A model generated the notes under the pieces. The model made no database searches. It was given only the letters and a program-made list of their open reading frames with translations, and was not told where the DNA came from. Positions 19,443-28,005 of a stretch of 64,000 nt of DNA are shown here, one piece after another. The translations under genes and the position numbers were made by a program. The DNA is from Myxococcus sp. CA023 (GTDB lineage Bacteria > Myxococcota > Myxococcia > Myxococcales > Myxococcaceae): assembly GCF_010998615.1 (NCBI RefSeq), contig NZ_JAAEAH010000026.1, forward strand, positions 1 to 64,000, written 5' to 3'. Every line of letters starts with the position of its first letter. The stretch's first letter is position 1.

Positions 19443-20252
19443 CTACCGCGCGCCCACCGTTCCCGGGCTCTTCGGCGCCGACGGCGGCGGCGAGGACGCC
19501 GTGCCCGGCGCCCGGGGCCGCAGGACGCCCCAGAGGCCGTAGAGCACCAGCGCGATGCAGCCGTACTGCGCGGGCGTCAGTCCGAAGTAGCGGGCGTCCA
19601 CGTAGGCCATGTCCGTGGCGCGCAGGTAGTCGAAGAAGAAGCGGCACGTCGCGTACAGCACCGCCAGCAGCGGCAGCAGGCGCCCCTTCAGCTTCCCCGC
19701 GTTGCGCAGCGCGTACAGCACGCCGCTGATGGCGAAGAGCGCCATGGCGTCGTACATGCCCAGGTCGTGCCGAGGGCCGCCGGGGAAGGCCACCGCCAGG
19801 AAGAAGTCCGTGGGCACGCCCGGGTGGTCATGCACGGCGAAGCAGCCCAGCCGCGCCACCGCCCAGCCCGGCGCCACGCCCAGGGCGAACGAGTCCGCGT
19901 AGTCCGAGAAGCGCAGCTTGCGGACCTTGAAGAACACGACGGCGGCGAGGATGCCGCCCAGGAGGCCGCCGAACGAGGACAGGCCATCCCAGACCTTCAA
20001 AATCTGGAACGGGCTCTTGGACAGCTCCTCCGGGTGGTAGAAGAACAGGTGCACCCAGTGACCCACGACGACGCCGACACCCACGCCCCAGGGCGCGAAG
20101 TCGGCGAGCGGCTCCGGGTTCAGGCCTTCGCGCTCGGCGTTGCGGCCAAGCAGGCGAGCGGCCAGCAGGATGCCCACCGCGACCAAGATGCCAAAGGGCT
20201 CGATTTTGAGGGGCCCCAGCTCAATCGAGGGGGCGTGCCAGTAGGGAATCAC
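19443..20252 (-). CDS. Lgt-family (prolipoprotein diacylglyceryl transferase-like) membrane protein
   Basis: A 269-residue protein with about seven membrane helices. Lgt transfers diacylglycerol to the lipobox Cys of prolipoproteins. Family features include an N-terminal IPYWHAPS, the conserved Arg in ARLGCF, and R/D/R in ATCRFFFDYLRATD. The position of the essential His of E. coli Lgt (HGGL) reads FGGL here, and the NGELWG segment reads HDHPG. The GTG at 20252 was chosen because it gives the family's normal N-terminus. It may be the housekeeping enzyme or a divergent paralogue; a gene symbol is withheld for that reason. Confidence 0.75.
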   Translation of the reverse strand: MIPYWHAPSIELGPLKIEPFGILVAVGILLAARLLGRNAEREGLNPEPLADFAPWGVGVGVVVGHWVHLFFYHPEELSKSPFQILKVWDGLSSFGGLLGGILAAVVFFKVRKLRFSDYADSFALGVAPGWAVARLGCFAVHDHPGVPTDFFLAVAFPGGPRHDLGMYDAMALFAISGVLYALRNAGKLKGRLLPLLAVLYATCRFFFDYLRATDMAYVDARYFGLTPAQYGCIALVLYGLWGVLRPRAPGTASSPPPSAPKSPGTVGAR

Positions 20253-20897
20253 GTCAGGCGGCTCCAGGGGATGCGAACGTCCCACCCTTAATCCGGGCGG
20301 AGGGATGTGGGCGAACAATTGTCGGAACGGAGTCTTTCCCGGCCTCGTCTTCTTGGAGGTCGGGTGGAGGACACCGCTCCTGTGTGCCTTCGGGCACCTC
20401 GCTCGTACCCGGGAGGGAATCACTCCCACTTCCGGACGTTCGCGCAAGGCCAGTTAGAACCGAATTAGTCCATTCGTGCGTGTACTACGGGAAATCCTTG
20501 GTTTTTTTGTCAGGCCCTTCCTGTCCAATCGAACGGGAACGCAGGGCCTCTCAGGAGGAAGGGGGACAGGCATGACGCCGCGAGCAGACTGTCACGTCGG
20601 GCCGGGCGCGCGAAGGCACGCGCTGCGGACGTGCGCGCGCTCCTGGTCGCGCCACCCTTCGCCTGGGCAACCCCTTCCACCCGCCGGGCCAGAGGTCCCG
20701 GGGGGACGTCGCCACAGGCACGCGGCGCGGAGGTCGCGCTGGTGGGCCACCCCTGTTGGAGGCGCGCGGCCACGAGCGCGGCCCCATTGCCCCTGTCGCA
20801 CGCGCGAGGCTCCGCACGCGATGGGTGCTGACCTGATGCCGGATGACCTCGCCTCATGCTTCCGGCGTAGCACGGTGGTTCAAGGAGCACACAACCC
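20253..20897. other. 645-bp intergenic region
   Basis: This lies between the divergent Lgt-family gene and the subtilisin gene. A relatively AT-rich patch sits at about 20455-20520. No RNA gene is visible. The only coding trace is the short reading frame at 20631-20831, listed separately. Promoters for both flanking genes must lie here but I cannot place them with confidence. Confidence 0.6.
20631..20831 (+). pseudogene. Possible remnant of a glycosyltransferase N-terminus
   Basis: A 66-codon GTG frame with good third-position G/C bias. It starts RALLVAPPFAW and later reads ARGAEVALVGHP, resembling the first strand and the ARGHEVxxVGHP segment of GT1/MGT-type glycosyltransferases. The expected GHxxP motif after PPF is lost and the frame ends soon after. 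If real it is a decayed fragment; it could also be chance in GC-rich DNA. Confidence 0.25.
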
Positions 20898-22325
20898 ATG
20901 AAGTCCTACCTGTTGGTTCCAAAGGAGTCCATCGAGACGCAGGCTCGCGTGGGGCCTCGCGGCACGGAGCAGGGCGAGCGCGTGCTGTCGCGCACGACGG
21001 CGCTGCGCTTCGCGGTGGCGAACAAGGCGCCCGACGCGTTGTTCGCGCTCGGACTGCGGTCGGCCACGCTGCCCGGCTCGCGTCCGCCCGTCAGTGGACA
21101 GGAAGAACGTCGTCGGAAGGGCAAGGGCGCGAAGGCGTCGCGCATGGGCACGCGCGGCGCGGACTCCTCCACGCCGCCCATGCCGGGCGCGACGGTGGCC
21201 GAGCAGACCGGCGCGGAGCCCGGCAGCTACCGGTACATGCCGCTCATCGGTGCCACCATGGCTCACTTCTACGAAGACCATACGGAGAAGGAAGCCCGCG
21301 GCGCGCTGGAGCGCGACTTCGAGTTCATCCCCGACGTCGTCCCGTTGTCATTCCCCGGCCCGGTGTCGGCGGGACAACCCGGACCGCGCAACCGGGGCAT
21401 GTCCTCGCTGGCCGAGCGCGAGTGGCCCGACGAGTCCGGCGTTCCCCTGGCCCACGCCCAGGGCATCCGCGGCGCCGGCGTCATGCTGGGCATCCTCGAC
21501 ACCGGTGTGGACGCGGACCATCCCGAGCACGCGGCGCGCGTCATCCAGTTCCGCTACGTGTCGCTGTTCCCCAACTCGCCGCACAATCCGGCGCGTGACA
21601 TCCGCGGCTTCGACCCGGACGGCCACGGTACGCACGTGTGCGGCATTGCCGCGGGTGTGCACCACGGCGTCGCCCCGGAGGTGGACCTCTACGTCGCGTC
21701 CGTCATCGAATCGGAGACCATCCGCACCAGCCTGGGCCGCGTGGCCGCGGGCATGGAGTGGCTGCTGCACCAGTTCAGCCGTCCGGAGAACTCGACGCGG
21801 CCCGCGGTGGTCAACCTGTCGCTCGGCTTCCCGCTGATGCCGCCGCCCGGCATCTCGGAGGCGGACTACAACCTCAACCTGCGCGCGCTGCAGACGATGA
21901 TTCGTCGCCTGCTCGACAGCAATGTCCTGCCGGTTGTGGCGGCAGGTAACAGTGGACCCGACACGGTTGGTTATCCAGCCGCCTTTCCAGAATCACTGGC
22001 TGTCGGCGCGGTCGACTTCGAGCGTAACGTGGCCACATTCTCCGCGAGTGGCACCGTGGGTAGGCGCGTCGTGCCGGACATCATGGGGTATGGGGTGAAT
22101 GTCTATTCCAGCACGGAGCGTCGTTGTAACAACCAGGCGTTCTACGAGCGAATGAGTGGCACGAGCATGGCTGCGCCTTATGTAGCGGGTATCGCGGCGC
22201 TGTACCGTTGCCGTGCCCCTGACTTGACGGCGCTCGAGGTGAGGGATTTGATCCTGTCGAATGCGGTGAAGCTCCCTCGGTCGGGAACGCACAAGACAGG
22301 CAAGGGCCTGGTCGTATTCAGGTGA
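20898..22325 (+). CDS. Subtilisin-like serine protease (peptidase S8), no signal peptide
   Basis: A 475-residue S8 protease. The catalytic triad is intact: Asp201 in ILDTGVD, His243 in DGHGTHVCG, and Ser423 in MSGTSMAAP; the oxyanion Asn is in AAGNSG (about 351). The first about 165 residues are Arg/Gly/Pro-rich with no hydrophobic signal, so it is likely cytoplasmic or exported by an unusual route. The N-terminal part (MKSYLLVPKESIE) may act as a pro-region. The small gene after it is probably co-transcribed. Confidence 0.9.
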   Translation: MKSYLLVPKESIETQARVGPRGTEQGERVLSRTTALRFAVANKAPDALFALGLRSATLPGSRPPVSGQEERRRKGKGAKASRMGTRGADSSTPPMPGATVAEQTGAEPGSYRYMPLIGATMAHFYEDHTEKEARGALERDFEFIPDVVPLSFPGPVSAGQPGPRNRGMSSLAEREWPDESGVPLAHAQGIRGAGVMLGILDTGVDADHPEHAARVIQFRYVSLFPNSPHNPARDIRGFDPDGHGTHVCGIAAGVHHGVAPEVDLYVASVIESETIRTSLGRVAAGMEWLLHQFSRPENSTRPAVVNLSLGFPLMPPPGISEADYNLNLRALQTMIRRLLDSNVLPVVAAGNSGPDTVGYPAAFPESLAVGAVDFERNVATFSASGTVGRRVVPDIMGYGVNVYSSTERRCNNQAFYERMSGTSMAAPYVAGIAALYRCRAPDLTALEVRDLILSNAVKLPRSGTHKTGKGLVVFR

Positions 22326-22388
22326 CGGTGGTGGTTGAATCCGGGGTCGGCGCCATTGGAGCGCCGGACCCGGGAGAGGATGAGGGCC

Positions 22389-22805
22389 ATGGGCAGGAAA
22401 AATGGCGAGTGGGGGGACGTCCGGGTCGGCGGGGTCCCGGGTCTGTCCGCGCGCGTGCGCCCATTGCCGGGCGCCGCGGGTGCGGACACGCAGCCCGACT
22501 GGATTGACGTGACGGTGATGCCCCGCGAGGAGCCGGCGGCGGCGTCGCGTGGACGCACGTCTCCACGGCCGCCCGTCCGCTCCCGCGCGGAAGTGCACCA
22601 GGCCGGCCTGGCCGAAAGCGCGCGCTTCCACCAGAGCCTCATTCGCTGGCTGGAGGCACACCATCTCCTGGGCGCGGTGCGCTCGGTGAGCGAGCCGGGC
22701 TCCATGCCCATGCTCCACCTGCGCTGCGCGCCGCGGGTGCTGGACCAGCTGCGCCGTGCCCCGGAGTTCGAAGCGGGCACGATGATGCCCCTCGACCTCA
22801 TCTAG
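22389..22805 (+). CDS. Small companion protein of the subtilisin, unknown
   Basis: About 138 residues; the start is uncertain among ATGs at 22335, 22380 and 22389 (GAGG 3 nt before the last). The N-terminal half is Arg/Pro-rich. The C-terminal 60 residues form a compact segment (HQSLIRWLEAHHLLG, then MPMLHLRCAPRVLDQL) of alternating helix and strand that suggests an I9-propeptide-like fold. That would make it a stand-alone inhibitor or folding helper of the neighbouring protease. This is inference from position and pattern only. Confidence 0.6.
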   Translation: MGRKNGEWGDVRVGGVPGLSARVRPLPGAAGADTQPDWIDVTVMPREEPAAASRGRTSPRPPVRSRAEVHQAGLAESARFHQSLIRWLEAHHLLGAVRSVSEPGSMPMLHLRCAPRVLDQLRRAPEFEAGTMMPLDLI

Positions 22806-23881
22806 CGGTGGGTGCCCCTCGCCTCGCACCCCTGGTCTGGGACTCCCTCCCTGTCTGAAGAGGGCTGCCCGGGTGGCCCTGCCGCCACCTGGAAAAGCGC
22901 ATGTTCCCGCCTTTCCTGAAGATGTGGCCGAGCCTTCGTTTCCGCTACTGAGAACCGACGGCTCCGCCGCTTCTTCCTGAATAGCTTGGAATCTCGTGAT
23001 TAGTCCGTCATCCCGCCAGTCGCCCGCGAGTCGAAGGATGACGTCGGCTGGCGGACGGGGTGAAGCGCATCGCGTGTGAGGCTGTGCGCGCGGCGGCGCG
23101 GTGAGCAGTGATTGTCTCCCATTGTCGCCGTGTCTCTCTGGCACCCGCGTCACGCGGTGTGACGTCCATTGCACACGCGCACAGTCAGCTCGCCCCCATC
23201 TCGTCCCGGTGTCGCCAGGAAAACCAGGGACCTGCGTCTGTTCGTTGAAGGGCACGAAGGTTGCCTTTCGCGGTTGTTGGACGCGAGCCCCCGGAGTCCA
23301 TCCATGCAACTGGCGATGAAGCTCTCACGAGGTGCGTGCAGCCCTTCTCACCTGGAGGTGGCGCGATGACGGCCTGGAATCCAGGAAGCTCTTGCCGCTG
23401 CTGCCGACGCAGGCGCTCCCCGCGGGTGTCCCGCCCGCCCGCCATCTCCAGCGCTCCGAAGGCCAGCCCCCACGCCAGCGTCGCGTCGCGGTGCGTGGCC
23501 GGCAGGCGGTGTGGGTGCCTGTCCTCGGGCCACCGCAGCGTCCGGCGCCGCGTGGAGCGGATCCGCCGCCAGACGCGGCAGTGGTGGTGACGGGTGACGC
23601 CAGTCACCAGTCGGTGAGCGGTGTCACCGGGCCGCCTGTCCCACCATTCCTTAGGGACAGGCGTAACTTATTGAAATCACGTCCCTTTTGCAGCGAGTCC
23701 TGACGCACTGCGATAGGCGCGGGAGATGCTCTGGTGTCAGGGAGTCGCCTACCTCCCGCTCCCGAGGCTCCCCATGAAGATCCGCTCCAAGCCGCCCTTC
23801 TCCACGCCTTCATGAAAACGGGCCCGCGTCATCCCGCACGAGGGCCCGTCACTGCCTCATGAGCTTGAGCTCAGGGGCGCC
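22806..23881. other. 1.08-kb intergenic region
   Basis: This lies between the protease companion and the minus-strand Cys/His lipoprotein. One reading frame (23332-23703, +) has high G/C at third positions, but the protein looks unlike any family and has no convincing ribosome site. I do not call it a gene. Three successive hairpins end this stretch (listed separately). Otherwise I see nothing recognisable. Confidence 0.5.
23593..23663. other. Three tandem hairpins (structured element)
   Basis: Hairpin A: GGTGAC(23593-23598)-GCCA-GTCACC(23603-23608). Hairpin B: CGGTGA(23612-23617)-6 nt-TCACCG(23624-23629). Hairpin C: CGCCTGTCCC(23633-23642)-11 nt-GGGACAGGCG(23654-23663). All stems are perfect. 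They could form a terminator, an attenuator or part of a small RNA. An AT-richer tract follows on the plus strand. Confidence 0.45.
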
Positions 23882-24277
23882 TCACGGCGCGGGAGCCGGG
23901 ACGCACGTGTCGTTCTGCTCCACGTAACCCGCGTCACAGTGGCAGTGGTCGCCATGGGCATGGCCGTGCTCGCCGCAGTCGAGCGTGGGCTCCTCGGCGA
24001 CGACGCAGGTGCCGTCCTGCTCGGTGTAGCCCACGTCGCAGTGGCAGTGGTCACCATGCAGGTGTCCGTGGCCACCACATTCCTCGACGGGCTCCTCGGC
24101 GACGACACAGGTGAGACCGTCCGCGACATAGCCCTCGTCGCAGTGGCAGTGGTCGCCATGGAGGTGTCCATACCCTCCACACTCGATTTCGTCGGAGTCG
24201 GAATCAGAAGCGCCGCATGCGGCGAAGAGAATCGCCGTCGCGGCCAGGAGGGCCAGTCGAAGAGGTCGAGGATGCAT
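23882..24277 (-). CDS. Lipoprotein with three Cys/His-rich EGF-like repeats
   Basis: A 131-residue lipoprotein. The signal peptide ends in lipobox FAAC (Cys21), then an Asp/Ser-rich linker and three repeats of about 34 residues. Each repeat carries the core HGDHCHCDxGY, preceded by CGxxGHxH and ending in TC. Each has four Cys and at least four His, resembling a short EGF-like module with a dense metal-ligand cluster. Zinc or copper binding at the cell surface is plausible but inferred. The ATG at 24277 has GGGA at good spacing. It is divergent from the lytic transglycosylase. Confidence 0.82.
   Translation of the reverse strand: MHPRPLRLALLAATAILFAACGASDSDSDEIECGGYGHLHGDHCHCDEGYVADGLTCVVAEEPVEECGGHGHLHGDHCHCDVGYTEQDGTCVVAEEPTLDCGEHGHAHGDHCHCDAGYVEQNDTCVPAPAP
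23891..24184 (-). repeat. Three in-frame tandem repeats of about 102 bp
   Basis: These encode the three 34-residue Cys/His modules of the lipoprotein (residues about 32-65, 66-99 and 100-129). The core encoding HGDHCHCD is conserved in all three copies, while the variable residues after GY differ. This fits duplication followed by purifying selection. Confidence 0.8.
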
Positions 24278-24619
24278 CACGGTTCCCGGCACATGGGTGA
24301 AATGGCGCGAAGCGCTCATGCTGCTTCGGCGCGTCCGGCCGTATCTCATATGTAATCTCGTTTCGCAATTCTGTTGCAGTAGTGTCTTGGGTGCTGGATT
24401 CGCCGCTGCCGGAGCGCGCGCGGGGCCGGGTGGTGCCACCCGCCACCTGTCCGCAGGGCGTCCTACGTGCGTGCGCGCGCCGCCGTTGGGTATCGAGCAT
24501 CCGGTGTCGCACCGCGGGGCGCGCTGTATCCGCTGGATGACGGGCGCGCGGAAAGTCGTGTGCGGTACCCGTCCCAATCGCACGCCGAGTGACGATGCAT
24601 TGCCGCCCCTGGATTCAAA

Positions 24620-27028
24620 ATGAGGGCAGTCATGGACGGACTTCGAGCAGGTGCCGTGGTGTTCCTGGCGTGCGCGGGCATGCTGGGAGCAGGTCCTTCC
24701 TGGGCGCAGGAGCCCCTGGAGGAAGAGCCCGGCGAGGTGCTTTCCGAGGACCAACTGGAAGCGCTGCTCGACTCACCCGTGGCGCAGCCGTCCGACGGTG
24801 AGCTGTCCACCGCGGCCTTCGGGCCCGAGCAACTGGCGCCGTACTTTGCGGAAGGCACCCTGGCGAAGGCCCACGCGGAGTTCCGGCGCGGACGCTACGC
24901 GCGGGCGCGGAGCCTGCTGGCCCAGGAGGAGGCCACGCCGCAGGTCCGCTTCCTCATGGCGCAGAGCGCGCTGCTGGCGCGCAACCACGCGGTGGCGGCC
25001 GAGGAGTTCGCCGCGCTGGCGGACGACTACGGCGCGCTGCGCGACCACTGCCTGCTGCGGGCCGCCCAGGCCAACGAGCGGCTGCGCAAGCTGGACACGG
25101 CCGCCGGGCAGTACCGCGGCGTGAGCGTGGGCTCGCCGCTGTACCCGGAGGCGCGCTTCAGCCTGTCGCGGGTGCTCCAGCGGCGGGGGGACATTCCGGG
25201 CGCGTTGACGGCGCTCCAGGAGCTCATCGACAGCCGCCAGTCGCGAGGGCCGGACGCGCTCCGGATGAAGGCGCTGCTGGCCATCTGCGACCTGGCGCGC
25301 GCGCAAGGGCAGTACAACGCCGAGCACCGCGCGCTGCTGGAGGTGTGGGCCACCAGCCCGCTGTCGAACGAGGCGCGCCGCGCCGAGAAGCGGCTGAAGG
25401 GGCTGCCGCAGCCCCTCAAGTGGCGGGTGCGCCGCGCGGAGGCGCTGGTGGAGCTGCACCGCAACCATGCCGGCATGGCGCTGCTGGACAAGGTGCTGCC
25501 GCACCTGGAGATGCCGGACGAGCTGGCCTGCCGCGCGCACCTCACCTACGGCCGGGCGCTGCGCAAGGAGCGCAAGCACCGCCGGGCCATCGAGGTGCTG
25601 GAGCCCATGGTGGCGGGCTGCACCGCGTCCGAGCAGCGGCCGCAGGCGCTCTACATCCTGGGCTACTCCCAGTCGGTGGTGGAGCCGAAGGCGGCTGTCA
25701 CCACCTACGCCACGCTCGCCCGGGACTACCCGGAGCATGGCTACGCGGATGACGCGCTCTTCTTCGAGGCGTGGTTGCTCCAGCGCACGGGCGACGTGGA
25801 TACGGCCCTGGCGCGCTACGAAGCGGCTGCGCGGCGCTATCCGGCGGGGAACTTCGCGTCGGAGTCGCTCTTCCGTGCCTTCTGGCTGCACTCCCGCAAG
25901 GCCAACGCCCCGGCGGCCCTGGCCGCGCTGACGGCGGTGGAGAACCTGCCCGAGGCGGCGCGCACGGACGAGGCGCTGTGGCGCTCGCGGTACTGGCGTG
26001 CGCGCATGCAGGAGTCCGGCGCCTCGGCGCAGGCGGCGCTCGATGCGTACGCGCACATCGCCGCCGAGCGCCCCGCGGCCTGGTACGGGATGCTGGCCCG
26101 CTCACGGCTCGCGCTGCTCTCACCGGAGCGCGTGGCGCGGCTGTACCCCAAGCCCGTGCCTCCCGAGGCCATGGAGGGCACCGGCGGCTCCGGCCGCGAT
26201 GACGCCCCGGCGGACGAAGCGGTGGAGGAGGTGGGCGAGTCCGAGGAGATCTGGCCGCTGCCGCCCGGCGCGCTGGCGAAGGACGCGCGCTTCAACGCGG
26301 GCGTGGAGCTGATGCGCCTGGGGCTGCCCGGCGCGGTGGAGGAGTTCCTCGCCGTGGATGCGCGCGCGCTGCCCGAGGCCCCGGCGCGGTTGCTGTATCA
26401 GACGCTGAAGCGCACCGGCCGCAATCGGGCCGCGCGGCAGGTGGCGCGCACCTCGCTGAAGCAGGAGGTACACGGTCCGTTGAGCGCCGCGTCCCGTCCC
26501 ATCTGGGAGGCCACCTGGCCGCTGGCGTACCGCTCGTCCATTGCCCGTTACGCGCGGGCCCACCGCGTGGACCCCGACTTGCTCCAGGGCCTCATCCGCG
26601 AGGAGAGCCGCTTCAATGCCCGCGCGCGTTCGGCCACGGGCGCGCTGGGCCTGGCGCAGCTGATGCCGGCCACGGCGCGACAGGTGGCGGACTCACTGGA
26701 CATGCCGATGCCGGGTGAGTCCGCGTTGCTCCAGCCTCACACCAACATCCGCCTGGGCGCGGCGTACCTGAGACAACTGGTCAAGCACTTCGGCGGCAAC
26801 GTGGCCTACGCGGTGGCGGCCTACAACGCCGGGCCGCGCGCGGTGGAGCGCTGGCGGCATGCGCTGCCAGAAGCGGAGCTTGACGAGTGGGTGGAGCACA
26901 TCGGCTTCGAGGAGACGCGCGAGTACGTGAAGAAGGTGCTCGGCAGCTACAGCGCCTACAAGCTGCTCTACGCGGACGAGCCCGCGCTGCTGAGGGACCT
27001 GCGCCTCAGTGACGCCAGCCGGCGGTGA
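24620..27028 (+). CDS. Slt70-type soluble lytic murein transglycosylase with TPR-like repeats
   Basis: An 802-residue periplasmic enzyme that cleaves peptidoglycan glycan strands to 1,6-anhydro products. The signal peptide ends near AWA/QEP (about residue 29). About 80-560 is a long helical TPR-like superhelix with repeated A/L-rich motifs (e.g. SQSVVEPKAAVTTYATLARDYP). The catalytic domain (about 630-780) has the family motifs IREESRFN with catalytic Glu662, GALGLAQLMPATA, and AVAAYNAGP. Length and order match the Slt70 family. The start could be MRAVMDG or the Met five codons in. Confidence 0.92.
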   Translation: MRAVMDGLRAGAVVFLACAGMLGAGPSWAQEPLEEEPGEVLSEDQLEALLDSPVAQPSDGELSTAAFGPEQLAPYFAEGTLAKAHAEFRRGRYARARSLLAQEEATPQVRFLMAQSALLARNHAVAAEEFAALADDYGALRDHCLLRAAQANERLRKLDTAAGQYRGVSVGSPLYPEARFSLSRVLQRRGDIPGALTALQELIDSRQSRGPDALRMKALLAICDLARAQGQYNAEHRALLEVWATSPLSNEARRAEKRLKGLPQPLKWRVRRAEALVELHRNHAGMALLDKVLPHLEMPDELACRAHLTYGRALRKERKHRRAIEVLEPMVAGCTASEQRPQALYILGYSQSVVEPKAAVTTYATLARDYPEHGYADDALFFEAWLLQRTGDVDTALARYEAAARRYPAGNFASESLFRAFWLHSRKANAPAALAALTAVENLPEAARTDEALWRSRYWRARMQESGASAQAALDAYAHIAAERPAAWYGMLARSRLALLSPERVARLYPKPVPPEAMEGTGGSGRDDAPADEAVEEVGESEEIWPLPPGALAKDARFNAGVELMRLGLPGAVEEFLAVDARALPEAPARLLYQTLKRTGRNRAARQVARTSLKQEVHGPLSAASRPIWEATWPLAYRSSIARYARAHRVDPDLLQGLIREESRFNARARSATGALGLAQLMPATARQVADSLDMPMPGESALLQPHTNIRLGAAYLRQLVKHFGGNVAYAVAAYNAGPRAVERWRHALPEAELDEWVEHIGFEETREYVKKVLGSYSAYKLLYADEPALLRDLRLSDASRR

Positions 27029-27048
27029 AGCGCGGCGTCCCAGCGGAA

Positions 27049-27082
27049 CCTCCAGGCGGCACGGTGCCGTGCCGCCCGGAGG
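27049..27082. terminator. Strong hairpin between convergent slt and SDR genes
   Basis: CCTCC-A-GGCGGCACGG (27049-27064), a 2-nt centre (TG), then CCGTGCCGCC-C-GGAGG (27067-27082). The stem has 15 pairs with one internal mismatch. No T-run follows. It probably serves both convergent genes. Confidence 0.55.
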
Positions 27083-27089
27083 AGGGGAC

Positions 27090-27836
27090 TCAGAAGTTGA
27101 GGCCGCCGTCCACGTCGATGGTGCGGCCGTTGAAGTAGTCGCACTCCAGGATGAACTTCACGGCGAGCCAGATGTCCTCGGGCACGCCGATGCGGCCCAC
27201 GGGGATGTTGGAGACCAGCGCGTCGCGGGCCTTCTGGTTCATGCCCTGCGTCATCGGCGTCTCAATCATGCCCGGGGCCACCGCGCCCACGCGCACGCCG
27301 AAGGGGCTGAACTCGCGCGACCAGGTGACGGTGTTGGCCGCCAGCGCCGCCTTCGCGGACACGTAGTTGGACTGGCCGCGGTTGCCGTGGCGGGCAATGG
27401 ACGACATGTTGACGACCACGCCGCCCTTCTGGCCGGACTCGGCGACCTTCGCCACCACCTCACGCACCATCAGCGTGGCGCCCGTGAGGTTGACGCCGAT
27501 GACGGCGTTCCAGTCCGCGGTGGACAGCTTCTTCACCTCGCCGGTGGTCCGGTCCTTCTTCACGAGCAGCGCGTCACGGAGGATGCCCGCGTTGTTGATG
27601 AGGCCGTTGAGGCCGCCCATGGCGCCCTGCGCCCAGTTCACGAAGGAGACGATGTCCTCCTCGGAGGACACGTCCAGCTTGCGGCGGTGGATGCCGGCGG
27701 GCAGCGCGGCGAGGCGCTCCTCGGCCACGTCACCCACGGCCACCTGGGCGCCCGCCTCGTGCAGGCGCTGCGCGAAGTGAGCGCCCATGCCCTGGGCGCC
27801 GCCCGTGACGATGATCTTCAGGTCCTTGAGCTGCAT
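27090..27836 (-). CDS. Short-chain dehydrogenase/reductase (FabG/3-hydroxyacyl type)
   Basis: A 248-residue classical SDR. Cofactor motif TGGAQGMG (11-18), NNAG (81-84), catalytic Ser in NMSSIA (145-146), and Tyr158-xxx-Lys162 (YVSAK). Asp at the end of strand 2 (VGDV) suggests NAD(H) preference. Family members reduce 3-oxoacyl groups or oxidise 3-hydroxyacyl-CoA; the exact substrate is unknown. The ATG at 27836 matches the normal N-terminus (MQLKDLKIIVTGG). It is downstream of the aminotransferase operon but separated from it by a terminator. Confidence 0.9.
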   Translation of the reverse strand: MQLKDLKIIVTGGAQGMGAHFAQRLHEAGAQVAVGDVAEERLAALPAGIHRRKLDVSSEEDIVSFVNWAQGAMGGLNGLINNAGILRDALLVKKDRTTGEVKKLSTADWNAVIGVNLTGATLMVREVVAKVAESGQKGGVVVNMSSIARHGNRGQSNYVSAKAALAANTVTWSREFSPFGVRVGAVAPGMIETPMTQGMNQKARDALVSNIPVGRIGVPEDIWLAVKFILECDYFNGRTIDVDGGLNF

Positions 27837-27950
27837 GTGTCTCTCCGGCAGGTGAGGTGGTACGAAATGCCGCGCAGGGTACGAAACCCCGACCGCGCTG
27901 GCCAGCGGTGAGCGATTTGAAACCTGAATCAATCTTCAACTTTGCTGAAA

Positions 27951-27982
27951 CGAAAAGCGCCGCGTCGTTTCCGACGCGGCGC
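27951..27982 (-). terminator. Rho-independent terminator of the aminotransferase transcript
   Basis: An 11-bp perfect stem, GCGCCGCGTCG (27957-27967) and CGACGCGGCGC (27972-27982), with a 4-nt loop. On the minus strand it is followed by TTTTCGTTTC, a usable T-tract. It lies 24 nt past the aminotransferase stop codon. Confidence 0.85.
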
Positions 27983-28005
27983 GGCAAAGATGCTCCGTCA
28001 GCGAC

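Noticed and set aside
23185-23607. 140-codon minus-strand frame
   Set aside because: It is Arg/His-rich with irregular codon use and no recognisable domain, and overlaps the plus frame above.
23332-23703. 123-codon plus-strand frame with good third-position GC
   Set aside because: It starts at a GTG without a ribosome site, shows no family resemblance and runs into the hairpin cluster; reported only as part of the intergenic region.
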